From Paractinoplanes rishiriensis (GTDB lineage Bacteria > Actinomycetota > Actinomycetes > Mycobacteriales > Micromonosporaceae), in contig NZ_BOMV01000007.1 in assembly GCF_016862375.1 (NCBI RefSeq), positions 1-64,000 of the forward strand: a DNA stretch of 64,000 nt, in the 5' to 3' direction. A program made the position numbers and the translations under genes. The notes beneath the pieces were generated by a model. It had not been told where the DNA came from and ran no database searches. It was given only the letters and a program-made list of their open reading frames with translations. Position 1 is the first letter of the stretch; each line of letters begins with the position of its first letter. Of this stretch, positions 17,106-25,947 are shown piece after piece.

Positions 17106-17848
17106 GCAGGGGCCACCGGCAGGCCCGCGGAGGTGAAGGCACGGCCGTCATCGGTGACCACGGCCGACTCGTAGCCGTCGGTTGCCAGCTTCGCGAGCCA
17201 GGACAGGGCCGGTTCGCCCATGGCCAGCGCCGCCGTCGCGTACGCGTCAGCCATGGCGAGCGTGGGACCGACCACCGTGACCGAACGCAGGCCTTTCGAC
17301 GGCATGCCGGTGCGCGGGTTGATGACATGGTCGCCCCGCTCGTACATCCCGGACGTCGCCACCGCCCCGTCGGTCAGCGCCAGCACCCAGCTCAGCCTGT
17401 CGGGTACCGACGGATGCCGGATGCCGATCCGCCACGGGGTGCCGTCGGCCTGGTGCCCGCGGGTGCGGATGTCGCCGCCCGCGTTGATGAAGTGGTTGGC
17501 GCAGCCGGCCGCCACCAGGCGCTCCGAGGCGACCTCGACCGACCAGCCCTTGACGTAGCCGGACGGGTCGAGGGGGCCGCGGGCGTACGCGTCGAAGTAA
17601 CCGTCCGTGTCGTGCCACAGGGCGTCGCACGCGGACAGCACGTGCTGGAGGTCGGGCGAGCAGTCGGCGGGCTTGAGTTCGCCGCGGCGCAGCCGGCAGA
17701 CCTCGCTGTCGTCCCGATACGTGCTGAACCGTGCGTCCACGGCGTGCAGCCAGGCGCACACGTCGGAGATCAGGTCGGGCAGATCCGGGGACGTGGCGGC
17801 CAGTTCGATGCTGACCGCCGTACCCATGACCTGCTCGACGTGGCGCAC
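17102..17848 (-). CDS. ApbE-type FAD:protein FMN transferase
   Basis: The 248-residue protein is an ApbE/flavin transferase, which attaches FMN covalently to a threonine of target proteins outside the membrane. Visible motifs are FINAGGDIRTRG (flavin and metal binding), DHVINPRTGMP and ADAYATAALAMG near the C-terminus. It is shorter than the usual 300 to 350 residues and lacks a lipoprotein signal. It follows the FMN-binding protein gene by 11 bases, so its substrate is almost certainly that protein. It is the last gene of the operon that starts with the flavocytochrome at 20268. Confidence 0.9.
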   Translation of the reverse strand: MRHVEQVMGTAVSIELAATSPDLPDLISDVCAWLHAVDARFSTYRDDSEVCRLRRGELKPADCSPDLQHVLSACDALWHDTDGYFDAYARGPLDPSGYVKGWSVEVASERLVAAGCANHFINAGGDIRTRGHQADGTPWRIGIRHPSVPDRLSWVLALTDGAVATSGMYERGDHVINPRTGMPSKGLRSVTVVGPTLAMADAYATAALAMGEPALSWLAKLATDGYESAVVTDDGRAFTSAGLPVAPA

Positions 17849-17859
17849 GGACAGTGACC

Positions 17860-18345
17860 CTACGCCTTGGCGGCGTCCAACGCTGCCTGCAGCGACTCCT
17901 GGTAGGACTTCGTGGTGTAGGTGGCACCGGACACGGCCGCGACCTCGGCGCTCTGCTCCTCGAGCGTCGCCTCCCGCAGCGCCTTGATGGCCGGCGGGTT
18001 GATCGTGGCGCTGTCGTTGGTCGTCGGGTAGGTGGCGTCGGCCGCCGTGATCTTCCCGTCCTCGACCTTGATCGAGACCTGGATGGTGCCGTACGGGTTG
18101 GTCGCGCCCTTGCCCTTGAAGGTGCCGTCCTTGAGGCCGCTCCTGGGGGCCTCCTGGGCCGCGTCCTCCTTCGGCGGGGCCGGCTTCTTGGTGCCGGACG
18201 GCTTCGTGGTCGGCTCGTTGCCGGCCAGGTCGACTGCGGGCGGTGCGGCGGCCGGCCCCTCCGGCGGCTGCACGCTCAGGCGCACGCCCACGATCAGGGC
18301 TGCGCCGGTCAGGGTGCCGACGGCGGCTGCGGTACTACGTCGCAT
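17860..18345 (-). CDS. Membrane-anchored FMN-binding domain protein
   Basis: The 161-residue protein has an N-terminal membrane anchor (TAAAVGTLTGAALIVGV), an alanine-proline-lysine linker (about residues 30-70) and an FMN-binding domain. The SGATYT motif near residue 143 is the site where ApbE transfers FMN to threonine. Domains of this kind carry electrons across or outside the membrane in Nqr, Rnf and extracellular electron transfer systems. AGGAG precedes the ATG. Its neighbours, a flavocytochrome reductase and ApbE, make a self-contained electron-transfer unit. Confidence 0.9.
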   Translation of the reverse strand: MRRSTAAAVGTLTGAALIVGVRLSVQPPEGPAAAPPAVDLAGNEPTTKPSGTKKPAPPKEDAAQEAPRSGLKDGTFKGKGATNPYGTIQVSIKVEDGKITAADATYPTTNDSATINPPAIKALREATLEEQSAEVAAVSGATYTTKSYQESLQAALDAAKA

Positions 18346-18502
18346 CGCGAGATCTCTCCTTCACCACGGAAGCGGGATCAGAGTCGTCCGGGTCGATCGA
18401 GGGTTCCGGCTCCTCGGGAGGTACCGGGGTGACCGCCGCCGGCGCGTCGCTGCGCCGGGTGCGGCTCCGACCAGGAAAAGGGGACTGGTTGAGCTTCCAC
18501 AT
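18335..18502 (-). CDS. 55-codon ORF coupling flavocytochrome and FMN protein genes
   Basis: The ATG at 18502 overlaps the stop codon of the flavocytochrome gene (TGATG), and its own stop lies 11 bases inside the FMN-binding gene. The product begins MWKLNQSPFPGRSRTRR and ends in a proline- and acid-rich tail (PPEEPEPSIDPDDSD). It has no membrane segment. Either it is a small electron-transfer accessory protein or it serves only to couple translation. The double overlap is the main evidence that it is translated. Confidence 0.5.
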   Translation of the reverse strand: MWKLNQSPFPGRSRTRRSDAPAAVTPVPPEEPEPSIDPDDSDPASVVKERSRDAT

Positions 18503-20268
18503 CAGAATTCGAACGGGTCGAGGTGCAGCTGGCTGTCCGGCACGTCGAGCTCGCGCAGCGTGGCCACGGCGGTCTCGACCAGCCCGGGTGGGCCGCACAG
18601 GTACACGTCCCGGCGGCTCACGTCCGGCACCAGGCCGAGCAGGCCGGTCGGGGTGAACAGCCGCTTCGGTCCGGGGTCGTTCCGGCCGCCGACGATGTAG
18701 CGCACCCAGGCGTCCCGGCGCTCGGCCAGCTCCTCCAGCTCGCCGCGGAAGACGAGCTCGTCGGGGCGGCCGGCCCGGTAGATCACGATGGTGTCCGGCG
18801 GCATGTCCTCGAGCAGGGCGCGGATCGGCGCGATGCCGCTGCCGCCCGCGATCAGCAGGGCCCGGCGCCGAGTGCGCCGCTGGGCCGTGAAGACGCCGAA
18901 CGGGCCCTGCGCCCACACCGGCGTGCCGGGCTCCATCTTGGCGAGGCGGGACGTGTGCCCGCCGACCGCCGTGACGGTCAGCCGCAGCCACTCCGAGTTG
19001 GGCGCCGCCGAGAGCGAGAACGGGTGCGACTGCCACCAGCCGTTGCGGGTCAGGAACCGCCACCGCATGAACTGACCGGCCTGCGCGGGCAGCTTCTCCA
19101 GGTTCTTGCCGTCGATGTAGATCGAGAACGTGGCGGTCGCGCCCTCGGCCACCACCTCGGCGACCTCGAACTTGTGCCGCATGTTGAGCCACAGCGGTTC
19201 GACCAGGCGGCCCCAGATCAGCGCCGAGATCACCAGCGCGGTCAGGGCCGGCCAGAACACCGAGGCGAACTTGCCGCTCAGGTCGGCGCCGGTGGCGACC
19301 TGGTGGCCGTACCCGAGCAGCAGCACCAGGTAGCCCATCAGGTGGATGCCGTGCCACAACTCGTACGGCAATTTGGTCTTGAGGCCCCGGATCGAGATCA
19401 GGCTGATCAGGACCAGGATCCCGGTGGCCGCGGTCGCCGCGATCATGTCCGGGAAGGTGGTGATGATCGACCAGCCCTGGTCGATGACGCCGGTGTTGGC
19501 CGGCATCGCGTAGCCGTAGACGATGAACACGACGTGCGCGAGCACGAAGATCACCAGCGAGGTGCCCAGCCAGCGGTGCCAGCGCAGCAGGTCGCGGGCC
19601 CCCACCCACTCCTCCAGCCAGGAGACCCGGCTCATCATCAGCAGCTGGATGAACAGGATGTAGCCGCCCATCAGCCCGGTGACCCGGCCGGCCGCGAGCA
19701 TCAGCGTGGCGGTGTCGTTGATCGCGCCGGCCTGGGTGTTGAACAGCCACAGCGCGACGCTGGTGGCCAGGCCGGAGAAGAACAGCAGGATGGTGAGCAG
19801 CCGGTTCCCGGAGATCGACTCGGCCGGCGGCCGGTCGTCCGGGATCGGCGGCCGGGCCGGGCCGGTGGCCTTCCAGCCGGTCGGGTCGGTGTTCGACTCC
19901 GAGACGATGTCGCTGCGCCGGTACGGGTCGTCGCTCGACGGCGCGTAGTCGTCCTGCTCGATGTACGAGTCCCAGGAGGTGGGCGCCTGCTGCCGGTAGC
20001 CCCGGCTGTCGGCCACGTCCTCCTCGGCCCACGGATCGGCCGCGGCGGGAGCGTTGCGGGCCGACGGCATCCGCGGGTCCGACATCCGCGTACCGGTCGA
20101 GTACCGCTGGTCGTCGTCGGCGGCCTGCGGGCGCATGCCCGCGAAGTAGTTGGCGTCGTCGTCCTCAGCTGGAGCGGACCGCAGCCCGGCAAAGAACTGC
20201 GCGTCCTCCTCTCCGGGCGCATAGCGCTGATCCCGAGAGGTCTGGAACATCGGCGATCCTTGCGCCAT
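18502..20268 (-). CDS. Flavocytochrome b / ferric-reductase-like oxidoreductase
   Basis: The product has 588 residues. Residues 1-150 are acidic and apparently disordered, with repeated FAGLR/FAGMR segments. Residues 155-345 form about six membrane helices of the ferric reductase fold, with haem-ligand histidines in LLRWHRWLGTSL, LAHVVF and ELWHGIHLMGYL...GYGHQV. Residues 365-588 are a flavin reductase module: an FAD site in QFMRWRFL and HPFSLSAAP, and nicotinamide binding in LLIAGGSGIAPIRALLED and YLCGPPGLVE. The protein would pass electrons from cytosolic NAD(P)H across the membrane. With the FMN-binding protein and ApbE downstream, the likely acceptor is extracytoplasmic flavin. GAGGA before the ATG supports this start. 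Confidence 0.9.
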   Translation of the reverse strand: MAQGSPMFQTSRDQRYAPGEEDAQFFAGLRSAPAEDDDANYFAGMRPQAADDDQRYSTGTRMSDPRMPSARNAPAAADPWAEEDVADSRGYRQQAPTSWDSYIEQDDYAPSSDDPYRRSDIVSESNTDPTGWKATGPARPPIPDDRPPAESISGNRLLTILLFFSGLATSVALWLFNTQAGAINDTATLMLAAGRVTGLMGGYILFIQLLMMSRVSWLEEWVGARDLLRWHRWLGTSLVIFVLAHVVFIVYGYAMPANTGVIDQGWSIITTFPDMIAATAATGILVLISLISIRGLKTKLPYELWHGIHLMGYLVLLLGYGHQVATGADLSGKFASVFWPALTALVISALIWGRLVEPLWLNMRHKFEVAEVVAEGATATFSIYIDGKNLEKLPAQAGQFMRWRFLTRNGWWQSHPFSLSAAPNSEWLRLTVTAVGGHTSRLAKMEPGTPVWAQGPFGVFTAQRRTRRRALLIAGGSGIAPIRALLEDMPPDTIVIYRAGRPDELVFRGELEELAERRDAWVRYIVGGRNDPGPKRLFTPTGLLGLVPDVSRRDVYLCGPPGLVETAVATLRELDVPDSQLHLDPFEF

Positions 20269-20438
20269 TCGTCCTCACCCGTCCAGCATGTCGTCCTTTC
20301 GGCGCCTGCCACCCCCTTGCGGCCGGCGTGACGACCCGGTCTCGGGGAGCCGTCTGGATGTTGTACGCACCCGGCGCGCCCTTCGCTCAAACGGGATCCG
20401 GAAATTCTGCTGGCTGGGACCCGCGATACCGTCACCGC

Positions 20439-21650
20439 GTGCAGCCCGTAAACCCCGCCTTGGTCACGGTGGTCGGCATCGGCGCCAGCGGGTGGTCAGA
20501 GCTTGGCGGTACGGGTAAAAGCGCGCTCACCGGGGCCCGCGTCGTGTTCGGCAGCGCCCGCCAGCTCGATCTGCTGCCCGCCGAGGTGACCGCCGAACGG
20601 ATCGCCTGGCCGAGCCCGCTGATGCCGGCCCTGCCCGGGTTGCTGGAGTCCCGCCGTGGAGCCTCGGTCTGCGTCCTGGCCAGCGGCGACCCGATGCTCC
20701 ACGGGATCGGCGCGACGATCGTCAACCAGCTGGGCGCGGAGGCTGTCCGGGTGCTGCCGCACCCGTCCGCGGCGTCCCTGGCCGCCGCGCGGCTGGGCTG
20801 GCCGCTGGCGACCACCGAGGTGCTGAGCCTGGTCACCGCCGACCCCGCCGAGGTGCACCGCCTGATCAACCCCGGCCGCCGCTTCCTGGTGCTGTCCCGG
20901 GGCGCCGCGACTCCCGCCGAACTGGCCGCCCGGCTCACCGCGGCCGGTCACGGCGCGGCCCGGATCACCGTGCTGGAACAGCTGGGCGGTCCCGCCGAAC
21001 GCCTGGTCACCGGCACCGCAGCGACCTGGTCGGAGCCGCCTGGCGACCCGCTCAACGTGGTGGCGGTCGAGTGCGGCGACGGCCCCTCGGTCGCCGCGGT
21101 CCCCGGTCTGCCCGACGACGCGTACCGCCACGACGGTCAACTCACCAAGCGCGAGGTCCGCGCCGTGACCCTGGCCGCCCTCGCGCCCGCACCGGGCGCC
21201 CTGCTGTGGGACGTCGGCGCCGGCGCCGGCAGCATCGGCATCGAGTGGATGCGCAGCCACCCGTCGTGCCGGGCGATCGCCGTCGAGTCCGATCCGGCCC
21301 GCTGCGAGATGATCCGCACGAACGCGGCCGCCCTCGGTGTCCCGGCCCTGCGGGTGGTGCCCGGTCGCGCTCCCGAAGCGCTGGCCGGCCTGCCCGCGCC
21401 CGGCACGGTCTTCATCGGCGGCGGGGTGACCCGCGACGGCGTGCTGGACGCCTGCCTTGCGGCGCTGCCCGCCGGCGGCCGCCTGGTGGCGAACGCGGTG
21501 ACCGTCGAGTCCGAGGCGGTGCTGGCGGCCGGCCACGCCAGGCTGGGCGGCGAGCTCACCCGGGTCGCGGTGAGCCGGGGCGCGCCGGTCGGCGGCTTCA
21601 CGGGCTGGCGGGCGATGATGCCGGTGACGATCTGGACGATCGTGCGATGA
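20439..21650 (+). CDS. cobL: Precorrin-6Y C5,15-methyltransferase (decarboxylating)
   Basis: The 403-residue fusion enzyme of aerobic cobalamin synthesis methylates C5 and C15 and removes the acetate side-chain carboxyl. The N-terminal CbiE-like methyltransferase occupies residues 1-200 ([25 protein letters not shown]). The C-terminal CbiT-like domain has a SAM-binding [13 protein letters not shown] motif near residue 262. The GTG at 20439 follows a TANNNT-like box and the usual family N-terminus. The ATGA overlap with cobM shows the operon. No cobalamin riboswitch is visible in the short upstream region. Confidence 0.92.
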   Translation: MQPVNPALVTVVGIGASGWSELGGTGKSALTGARVVFGSARQLDLLPAEVTAERIAWPSPLMPALPGLLESRRGASVCVLASGDPMLHGIGATIVNQLGAEAVRVLPHPSAASLAAARLGWPLATTEVLSLVTADPAEVHRLINPGRRFLVLSRGAATPAELAARLTAAGHGAARITVLEQLGGPAERLVTGTAATWSEPPGDPLNVVAVECGDGPSVAAVPGLPDDAYRHDGQLTKREVRAVTLAALAPAPGALLWDVGAGAGSIGIEWMRSHPSCRAIAVESDPARCEMIRTNAAALGVPALRVVPGRAPEALAGLPAPGTVFIGGGVTRDGVLDACLAALPAGGRLVANAVTVESEAVLAAGHARLGGELTRVAVSRGAPVGGFTGWRAMMPVTIWTIVR

Positions 21651-22390
21651 CGGTCCATTTCATCGGTGCGGGTCCGGGCGCCGCAGACCTGATCACCGTA
21701 CGCGGCCAGCGCCTGCTCGCGGCGGCGCCGGTGTGCCTGTACGCCGGCAGCCTGGTGCCGGTGGAACTGCTGGCCGAGTGCCCACCCGGCGCCCGCCTGG
21801 TCGACACCGCCGGCCTGACCCTGGACGAGATCCTCACCGAGATGACCGCCGCCCACACGGCCGGTTACGACGTGGCCCGCCTGCACTCCGGCGACCCGTC
21901 GGTGTTCAGCGCGGTGGCCGAACAGATGCGCCGCCTGGACGCCGCCGGCATCCCCTACGACGTGGTCCCCGGTGTCCCGTCCTTCGCCGCGGCCGCCGCC
22001 GCCCTGTCCCGCGAACTCACCGTCCCCGGCGTGGCCCAGACGGTGATCCTGACCCGCACCGCCGAACGAGCCACCGCCATGCCCCCCGGCGAAGACCTGA
22101 CCACCCTGGCCGCCAGCCGAGCGACGATGGTCCTGCACCTGGCGGTGCAGCGCATCGAGGCGGTGATGGCCGAGTTGCTGCCCGCCTACGGCCCCGATTG
22201 CCCGGTGGCGGTGGTGGCCCGGGCCAGCCGCCCCGACGAGCAGATCCTGCGAGCCACCCTGTCCACCATCGCGGCCGCGGTCCACGAGGCCGGCATCCGC
22301 CGAACCGCCGTGATAATCGTCGGCCCGGCCCTGACCGCAGCCCAGTTCCCCGACAGCCACCTGTATTCGGCAGCCCGATGCCGCCCGTAA
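21647..22390 (+). CDS. cobM: Precorrin-4 C11-methyltransferase
   Basis: The 247-residue SAM-dependent tetrapyrrole methyltransferase begins [18 protein letters not shown] and carries [11 protein letters not shown] and [19 protein letters not shown], which are the standard motifs of CobM/CbiF. It adds the C11 methyl group to precorrin-4 in the corrin pathway. Length and start agree with the family. The gene overlaps cobL by four bases and cobK by thirteen, so the three are translated together. Confidence 0.93.
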   Translation: MTVHFIGAGPGAADLITVRGQRLLAAAPVCLYAGSLVPVELLAECPPGARLVDTAGLTLDEILTEMTAAHTAGYDVARLHSGDPSVFSAVAEQMRRLDAAGIPYDVVPGVPSFAAAAAALSRELTVPGVAQTVILTRTAERATAMPPGEDLTTLAASRATMVLHLAVQRIEAVMAELLPAYGPDCPVAVVARASRPDEQILRATLSTIAAAVHEAGIRRTAVIIVGPALTAAQFPDSHLYSAARCRP

Positions 22391-23124
22391 CCCCGCCCGC
22401 CGTCCTCATACTCGGCGGCACCACCGAAGCCCGTGCGCTCGCCGACGTGCTCGCCGCCGTCCCGCTCCGGGTGATCAGTTCGCTGGCCGGGCGCACCACC
22501 AAGCCACTCCTCCCCCGCGGCGAGCTCCGGATCGGCGGCTTCGGCGGCGCTGACGGCCTGGCCGCCTACCTGCGCGAGCACCGCATCGATGCCGTCGTCG
22601 ACGCGACGCATCCGTTCGCCGCCGGGATCAGCGCCAACGCCGCCACGGCCGCCGCGCACGCCGCCGTGCCGCTGCTCGCGCTTCGGCGGCCGGGCTGGAC
22701 CGAGCAAACCGGGGACGTCTGGCACCGGGTGCCCACCCTGGAGCGGGCCGCCGCGCTGCTCCCCCGCCTCGGCCGCCGCGTTTTCCTCACCACCGGGCGG
22801 CAGAGCATCGCGGCCTTCGCGGGCCGGGACGACTGCTGGTTTCTGGCCCGCTCGGTCGAGCCACCCGCGCCGCCGCTCCCCCGGCACCTCGAGGTCGTGC
22901 TGGACCGCGGACCCTTCGGCGTGGACGGCGAGCTCCGGCTGCTGCGGGCGCATCGGATCGATGTGCTGGTCAGCAAGGACAGCGGTGGTGACCCGGCCAA
23001 ACTGGACGCCGCCCGGGAACTGCGCATCCCGGTGATCCTGGTCGATCGGCCGGCGGCCGGGGCGGCGGCCGGGAGCGTGGCGGAGGCGGCGGATTGGGTG
23101 CTACGGACGGTTGCGGGCCGCTGA
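22378..23124 (+). CDS. cobK: Precorrin-6A reductase
   Basis: The 248-residue enzyme reduces precorrin-6A with NADPH. The N-terminal nucleotide-binding motif [16 protein letters not shown], the conserved [18 protein letters not shown] and [10 protein letters not shown], and the near-C-terminal [16 protein letters not shown] segment all match CobK/CbiJ. It completes the cobL-cobM-cobK run. The other corrin genes are not in this window. The ATG at 22378 overlaps the end of cobM. Confidence 0.92.
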   Translation: MPPVTPPAVLILGGTTEARALADVLAAVPLRVISSLAGRTTKPLLPRGELRIGGFGGADGLAAYLREHRIDAVVDATHPFAAGISANAATAAAHAAVPLLALRRPGWTEQTGDVWHRVPTLERAAALLPRLGRRVFLTTGRQSIAAFAGRDDCWFLARSVEPPAPPLPRHLEVVLDRGPFGVDGELRLLRAHRIDVLVSKDSGGDPAKLDAARELRIPVILVDRPAAGAAAGSVAEAADWVLRTVAGR

Positions 23125-23191
23125 CACTGGTCGCGCGAGTGGGTCGCCGGCTCGACCACGAAGCGGCCTTAGATCGTCAGTGGCCCGGCCC

Positions 23192-24574
23192 TCACTGACC
23201 CAGCAGCCAGCGGTGCGGCGCCGCGAGCCCGGCCGCCTGGGGCGGGCCCCACGAGCCGGGCGGGTAGGTGACCAGCCGCGGCGGCGCGTCCAGCAGGGGT
23301 TTGATGGCGCGCCACGCGGCGGCCAGGCCGTCCGGGCGGGTGAACAGCGAGCGGTCCCCGGTCAGCACGTCGTGGATCAGGCGGGCGTACGGCGGCAGCG
23401 GGTCCGCCTCGGGCAGGTGCGCGAGCGGCAGCGCCACCTTCGCGGCCGCCAGGTCGTCCTCGATGCCGGGCTGCCCGGCCAGCAGCGACAGCTCCACCTG
23501 GCCGCTGCCGGCCAGCGAGAAGGTGAGCACGTTGGACTGCGGCGGCAGCTTCGCGAACGGACCGGCCGGGGTCCGCAGCACCAGGCTCACCTGCTCGGCG
23601 TTCGTGGTCATCCGCTTGCCGGTGCGCAGCAGGAACGGCACGCCACGCCAGCGCGGGGTGTCGATCCACAACTTGGTGGCCACGTACGTGTCGGTGCGCG
23701 AGCGCGCGCGTACCCCCGCGATGTCTTTGTAGCCTTTGAATTGACCCAGCACCGTCTCGGCCGGATCGATCGGCCGGAAGCGCCGGATGACGCGCTCCCG
23801 GGCCGCCTGCAGGTCGGCCGCCGCGAGCGAGGCCGGTGGTTCCATGGCCACCTCGGCGGCCACCTGGAACAGGTGGGTGACCAGCATGTCCAGCACCGCG
23901 CCGGTGGCGTCGTAGAACTCGGCCCGCTGCCGCACGCTCAGCGTCTCGGGCACGTCGATCTGCACACTCTCCACGTGCCGGCGGTGCCACAGCGCGCCGA
24001 ACGCCTCGTTCGCGAACCGCATCACGTGCAGTTGCTGGGTGGCCTCCTTGCCGAGGAAGTGGTCGATCCGGTAGACCTGCGACTCGTCCAGCACCCGGTG
24101 CACCTGCCGGTCGAGTTTGCGGAACGCGTCCGGCGAGGTGCCGAACGGCTTCTCGTAGACCACCCGTGACCCCTCGGCCAGGCCGTGCGTGGCGAGTGCC
24201 TCGGTCATCCCGGAGAAGGTCGACGGCGGCACCGCGAGATAGTGGATGAGCTGGGCGTCGGCGCCGGCCTCCCGGCGCGCCTCGGCGATCACGTCGAGCA
24301 GGCTGCCGGGCGACCCGGTGTCGAAGCCGCCGCCGGCGAAGCGCAGCCGGCGCGCGAAGTCCCGCCACGGACCGGCCTCCGGCTTGGGCCCGAACTCCGC
24401 CAGCGCGTCCTTCACCCGCTCCCGGAAGTTCTCGTGCGAGACGTCGCCGCGGCCGTTGCCGACCAGGATCCAGTTCTTCGGGAGCAGGCCCTCGATCGCC
24501 AGCGTGTAGAACGCCGGCAGAACCATCCGCCGGGACAGGTCACCGGTGGCGCCGAACAGCACGAACACGGTCAT
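23192..24574 (-). CDS. zwf: Glucose-6-phosphate dehydrogenase
   Basis: The 460-residue enzyme oxidises glucose 6-phosphate with NADP+ in the pentose phosphate pathway. It has the nucleotide motif VLFGATGDLSRR at the N-terminus, EKPFG near residue 145, and the active-site signature RIDHFLGKE near residue 173 in which histidine is catalytic. Further family segments are WRGVPFLLRTGKRM and the C-terminal YARLIHDVLTGDRSLFTRPD. It is a little shorter than the 480 to 510 residues common in actinobacteria and has no opcA, tal or gnd neighbour, so it is probably a second, stand-alone isoform. Confidence 0.93.
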   Translation of the reverse strand: MTVFVLFGATGDLSRRMVLPAFYTLAIEGLLPKNWILVGNGRGDVSHENFRERVKDALAEFGPKPEAGPWRDFARRLRFAGGGFDTGSPGSLLDVIAEARREAGADAQLIHYLAVPPSTFSGMTEALATHGLAEGSRVVYEKPFGTSPDAFRKLDRQVHRVLDESQVYRIDHFLGKEATQQLHVMRFANEAFGALWHRRHVESVQIDVPETLSVRQRAEFYDATGAVLDMLVTHLFQVAAEVAMEPPASLAAADLQAARERVIRRFRPIDPAETVLGQFKGYKDIAGVRARSRTDTYVATKLWIDTPRWRGVPFLLRTGKRMTTNAEQVSLVLRTPAGPFAKLPPQSNVLTFSLAGSGQVELSLLAGQPGIEDDLAAAKVALPLAHLPEADPLPPYARLIHDVLTGDRSLFTRPDGLAAAWRAIKPLLDAPPRLVTYPPGSWGPPQAAGLAAPHRWLLGQ

Positions 24575-24602
24575 ACCAGCGATGTTCCCGCCGGGCGGCG
24601 GG

Positions 24603-25571
24603 TCACACCGGCTGGCCCCGGAATGTGCCGCGGTAGGCCTGGGGGGTGGTGCTCAGTCGCTGGGCGAAGTGGTGCCGCAGGGTGGCCGCGCTGCCGAAGC
24701 CGGACCGCAGCGCGACCGCGTCGATGCCGAGGTCGGACTCCTCCAGCAGGCGCCGGGCCAGCAGCAGCCGCTGGTGGGTGAGCCAGTCGTGCGGGGTGGC
24801 CCCGGTCTCGCTGCGGAATTTCCGGGCGAAGGTGCGCGGGGCCATGTGCGCGAGCCCGGCCATGGTGTCGACGGTGTGCGGCCGGTCGAGCGTCTCCAGC
24901 ACCACGGCCAGCACCGGCTGGAGCGTCTCGCACTGGATCGGCCGCACCGGGGTCTCGATGTACTGTGCCTGCCCGCCGTCGCGGTGCGGCGGCACCACCA
25001 TCCGGCGGGCGATCATCGTGGCCACCGCGGTGCCGTGCTCCTGGCGCACCACGTGCAGGCCGGCGTCGACGCTCGCGGCCGTGCCGGCGCTGGTCAGCAC
25101 CTTGTCGTCCTGCACGTAGAGCACGTCCGGGTCGACCTTGGCGGCCGGGTAGCGCTCGGCCAGCGCGTCGGCGTGCAGCCAGTGGGTGGTGCACCGGCGC
25201 TCGTCGAGCAGCCCGGCCGCACCCAGCGCGAACGCGCCCGTGCACACGCTCATCACCCAGGCGCCGCGCTCGTGGGCCCGGCGCAGCGCCGCGAGCACCG
25301 GCTCGGGGGGCGCGAAGCGGCTGTAGGCGTACGGCGCCACCGCCACCAGGTCGGCCTCCTCGACCCGGTCCAGGCCGAACTGGGCCACCACGTCGAAGCC
25401 GGCGTGGGTGGTCACCGGCCGGCCGTCGATCGAGCACACGGCGAAGTCGTAACCCGGCAGTCCCTCCGCGGTCCGGTCGTATCCGAACAGCTCACAGAGC
25501 ACGCCGAGCTCGAAGACGGCCACGTCCGGAAGCGCGATCACGGCGATGTTGCGGAGCATGTGACGGAGCAT
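24603..25571 (-). CDS. GlxA-family AraC transcriptional regulator
   Basis: The 322-residue regulator joins an N-terminal DJ-1/PfpI-like domain (residues 5-185, with the nucleophile-elbow region SVCTGAFALGAAGLL) to a C-terminal AraC helix-turn-helix pair (about 220-315: MAPRTFARKFRSETGATPHDWLTHQRL, AALRSGFGSAATLRHHFAQRL). Members of this group activate catabolic genes in response to small molecules. The start may be the ATG at 25571 or the in-frame ATG at 25559. It is divergent from the small membrane protein gene at 25652, whose promoter it may control. Confidence 0.9.
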   Translation of the reverse strand: MLRHMLRNIAVIALPDVAVFELGVLCELFGYDRTAEGLPGYDFAVCSIDGRPVTTHAGFDVVAQFGLDRVEEADLVAVAPYAYSRFAPPEPVLAALRRAHERGAWVMSVCTGAFALGAAGLLDERRCTTHWLHADALAERYPAAKVDPDVLYVQDDKVLTSAGTAASVDAGLHVVRQEHGTAVATMIARRMVVPPHRDGGQAQYIETPVRPIQCETLQPVLAVVLETLDRPHTVDTMAGLAHMAPRTFARKFRSETGATPHDWLTHQRLLLARRLLEESDLGIDAVALRSGFGSAATLRHHFAQRLSTTPQAYRGTFRGQPV

Positions 25572-25651
25572 ACGGCCGGTTGGCAGGATTTAGAAGATGT
25601 ATGGCAAGTCTGCCACTGTCGGCCCGGCCCGAACGCGCGCATGCTCGACGT

Positions 25652-25774
25652 ATGGCACTCGGAATCCTCATCTTCTTCCTGCTCATCACCGTCGCCTCGA
25701 TCGCCGGTAAGACCGCGGACACACGCGAGTACGCCGACTGGAAGCCCACGAACGGCGGCTTCCGAGAAACCTGA
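25652..25774 (+). CDS. 40-residue single-span membrane protein
   Basis: The product is one hydrophobic helix (LGILIFFLLITVASIAG) followed by a polar tail ending in NGGFRET. It lies between the divergent GlxA-type regulator and a strong hairpin (25782-25810) that would end its transcript. That gives it its own promoter-to-terminator unit. The ATG is not preceded by a Shine-Dalgarno sequence. No family is recognised. The isolated transcription unit and clean helix-plus-tail design are the reasons to call it. Confidence 0.5.
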   Translation: MALGILIFFLLITVASIAGKTADTREYADWKPTNGGFRET

Positions 25775-25781
25775 CCAAAGT

Positions 25782-25810
25782 GGACGCCCGGCCGGTTGGG
25801 CCGGGCGTCC
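25782..25810 (+). terminator. GC-rich hairpin terminator
   Basis: GGACGCCCGGCC (25782-25793) pairs perfectly with GGCCGGGCGTCC (25799-25810) around a five-base loop, eight bases after the stop of the 40-residue ORF. No T-run follows, as is common for actinobacterial terminators. Confidence 0.6.
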
Positions 25811-25947
25811 CACGTCTGCCTCGAATCCGGAAGCTGTCCAGGCGAAGCGGACGGCGGGGAAGGTCCGCCGGGCGCCGGGCCGCGTTCGGAGTGATGCCAC
25901 CGTCCCGCAACTTTCCCGTTGGGCAACGCATTTGGCACAGTGGACTG

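Noticed and set aside
18523..20331. Plus-strand open frame of 602 codons
   Set aside because: It is antisense to the flavocytochrome gene and has no domain.
20280..20438. Cobalamin riboswitch before cobL
   Set aside because: The 160-base gap shows no B12-box-like conserved sequence or the length needed for the element.
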